From assembly GCA_035544515.1 (NCBI GenBank), contig DATKEG010000098.1:1-14576 (forward strand): 14,576 nt of DNA, written 5' to 3'. A model generated the notes under the pieces. That model ran no database searches. It had not been told where the DNA came from and saw only the letters and a program-made list of their open reading frames with translations. The DNA is from DATKEG01 sp035544515 (lineage in GTDB: Bacteria > Acidobacteriota > Vicinamibacteria > Fen-336). This document shows, piece after piece, positions 13,130 to 14,576 of this stretch (positions within the stretch are counted from its first letter, which is position 1; every line of letters begins with the position of its first letter). The translations under genes and the position numbers were made by a program.

Positions 13130-14116
13130 TCAGAGACGAACGACGCGCGTCTCGAGGATACGGTCGTGCAGGGCGCGGCGCGCCGGATCGAAGGCCATGG
13201 GGGCCAGACCCGCCGCGGCGAAGAGGACGCCGGCGCTGCCCAGCAGCACGCGCGCGAGCGCGCGCAGGTAGCCCGGCGGCTGCCCGGCGGCGTCCACCAC
13301 GCGCAGGCCGAGCGCGATCTTGCCCAGCGTCTGGCCGGTCGTGCCGGTGAAGTAGCCGGCGTAGATCAGGCCGAGGGCGGCCAGGTACCCCACCAGGTAC
13401 GGCCAGGAGGGCAGCAGTCCGGCCACCGTGACGTGGGCGGCGCGGCTGGCGAAGTAGACGACAAGCGACCACAGCCCGAGCAGCAGCGCCAGGTCCAGGG
13501 CCGCGGCCTGCGCGCGCTCGATGGCGTAGGCCGGCCGCTCCGGCGGCGCCTTCCCGGCCGCCGGAGGTGCGTCATCGAGCGTCGTCCAGCGATCGGAGTC
13601 CAGCTCGTCGAGGTCGTCGTCGAGTGGCGACGCGCCGGCGGCGCGTCCCCGCGGCTCGAACGGCCGCATCTCGCGCGGCCGCAGCGGCAGGTCGCCGCCG
13701 GGCGCGGCCTCCGCCGGCTCGCCCAGGTCGTAGCGTCGCGCCCGGGCCAGGGCCGGCGGCTCTTCACCGAGGTCGGAGAGCGCCGGTTGCGGCGCCGGCG
13801 GCGGCGCAGCCGCCTCCTCCCCGGCGCTCTCGCCCTCCGCCACGGCCACCACCGCGTCCTCCTCCGGGAAGAGCGGCAGGTCTCCGCCCGGGCGTTGCTG
13901 CTTGCGCTGGCGCACGCGCTCGCGCACCTCGTCTTTCCAGGTCCGCGACGGGCGGCGTAGTCCCGGGATCTCGCGCAATGGTTCCATGTTCTCAGGCTCC
14001 AGTCGCGGATCCGGCGCGAGGGCGCCTTCCACGCGCGCCGCGAGGAGCGCCCCGCAGAACGGGCAACGCTCGCCCACCCCGGCGGGCAGGCCGCGCCGGC
14101 ACGACGGGCAGTTCAA
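13130..14116 (-). CDS. Zinc-ribbon plus RDD-domain membrane protein
   Basis: The 328-residue protein combines an N-terminal zinc ribbon (C3-x2-C6 and C18-x2-C21, MNCPSC and CPFCGALL), a long hydrophilic, proline- and acid-rich linker (about 30-195, including LDDDLDELDSD at 165-175), and a C-terminal RDD membrane domain (about 198-328). Three hydrophobic segments fall at about 205-223, 238-256 and 286-308. GYFTGTTGQTLGKIALGLRVVD (254-275) is the RDD hallmark, and HDRILETRVV closes it. RDD proteins are poorly understood; some are implicated in ion transport. The TTG at 14116 is chosen because it shares a TTGA overlap with the upstream stop and begins the ribbon two residues before the first cysteine. 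The open frame further upstream overlaps the neighbouring gene. Function is unknown. Confidence 0.82.
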   Translation of the reverse strand: MNCPSCRRGLPAGVGERCPFCGALLAARVEGALAPDPRLEPENMEPLREIPGLRRPSRTWKDEVRERVRQRKQQRPGGDLPLFPEEDAVVAVAEGESAGEEAAAPPPAPQPALSDLGEEPPALARARRYDLGEPAEAAPGGDLPLRPREMRPFEPRGRAAGASPLDDDLDELDSDRWTTLDDAPPAAGKAPPERPAYAIERAQAAALDLALLLGLWSLVVYFASRAAHVTVAGLLPSWPYLVGYLAALGLIYAGYFTGTTGQTLGKIALGLRVVDAAGQPPGYLRALARVLLGSAGVLFAAAGLAPMAFDPARRALHDRILETRVVRL

Positions 14117-14576
14117 TCCGACCGTCCCGCGCGCATGGCGCTCTGGGCCTGCCGGCGCAACTGGCGCGCGAACGGGTAGGCGGGCTCTTCGGGCGGCACC
14201 CCGTCGAGCGCGAGCAGCGCACCGGCGGGGTCGCCCGCTTCCATGAGCCGCCGCGCGTCCGCCAGCGCCTGCTCGCCTCGCGAGAGGGGGGCGACGGCGG
14301 GCGGAGCGAGCGTGGTCGCCGATTCGGGGCGGGGGGCGCCCTCGAGCGCCTGGATCAGGCCGTCCCATCGCGCGTCGACGCCGAGCGCGAGCAGCATGAG
14401 GGCGCCCGCGCAGGAGAGCGCGAGGACGTGACGAGCCCGGCCCGGCTTCAGGGCCGCCGACGGCCCGGCGCGTTCCAGGCCGGACGCGCCGCCGGGTGTC
14501 ACGAGCTCGTGGTCGACCCGCCCCCCTCGCGCGTCGAGCCGGTCGAGCGCGGCGTGAGCGCGGTCGCGATCGCCGC
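14113..14576 (-). CDS. Single-pass membrane protein with TPR-like segments, 5' end beyond the window
   Basis: The frame is open from the right edge to the stop at 14113, giving 153 visible residues. The first 24 (including GDRDRAHAALDRLDARGG) look like a TPR-like helix pair, then a basic linker leads to one membrane helix (about residues 49-66; VLALSCAGALMLLALG). The C-terminal part (about 95-150; ALADARRLMEAGDPAGALLALDGV) again has the TPR-like pattern of alternating small and large residues. I did not recognise a named family. A GTG at 14502 could start a 129-residue version, but the frame is open beyond it and the coded residues look protein-like, so a truncated longer gene is more likely. 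Its stop overlaps the start of the zinc-ribbon RDD gene, suggesting the two are made together. Confidence 0.6.
   Translation of the reverse strand, partial: GDRDRAHAALDRLDARGGRVDHELVTPGGASGLERAGPSAALKPGRARHVLALSCAGALMLLALGVDARWDGLIQALEGAPRPESATTLAPPAVAPLSRGEQALADARRLMEAGDPAGALLALDGVPPEEPAYPFARQLRRQAQSAMRAGRSD

Overview
The window is a very GC-rich bacterial chromosome segment. One 60-base line inside the NFACT gene (12301-12360) counts to about 82% GC. All supported genes lie on the minus strand, so transcription runs from position 14576 toward 1. They are packed tightly, many sharing 4-bp stop/start overlaps, and GTG or TTG starts outnumber ATG. The composition and the mix of genes (stand-alone roadblock protein, FHA-GAF-cyclase, HD-GYP, NFACT protein) would suit a soil or subsurface lineage such as Rokubacteria/Methylomirabilota or Acidobacteriota. 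That placement is inference; the window carries no rRNA marker.

Layout in transcription order. (1) 14576-11491: a membrane protein cut by the window edge, a zinc-ribbon plus RDD-domain membrane protein, and an NFACT/RqcH-type ribosome quality control protein. (2) 11443-7434: pgpA, cinA, thpR, plsY and gpsA. Three of these make phospholipid precursors: GpsA makes glycerol-3-phosphate, PlsY acylates it, and PgpA dephosphorylates phosphatidylglycerophosphate. CinA (pyridine nucleotide/NMN salvage) and ThpR (RNA 2',3'-cyclic phosphodiesterase) sit among them. (3) 7396-2770: a signalling block. A soluble FHA-GAF-class III adenylate cyclase directly abuts a membrane Cache-HAMP-HD-GYP cyclic-di-GMP phosphodiesterase, followed by an exported TPR protein and a roadblock/LC7 protein. 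(4) 2773-762: ftsY (SRP receptor) and ribD (riboflavin biosynthesis), each joined to its upstream gene by a 4-bp overlap.

After ribD the character changes. Positions 1-761 are less GC-rich (about 57% in the first 60 bases). This stretch holds an orphan piece of RHS/YD-repeat coding sequence, a consensus -10 hexamer, and a DUF4160-DUF2442 gene pair whose second gene runs off the left edge. It looks like a small accessory pocket beside the core genes.

The most interesting points are the FHA-GAF-cyclase/HD-GYP/TPR/roadblock cassette, which could link cAMP synthesis with cyclic-di-GMP breakdown; the roadblock gene coupled to the GTPase gene ftsY; and the RHS remnant with the DUF4160-DUF2442 pair. 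No RNA gene, CRISPR array, insertion sequence or origin was found.
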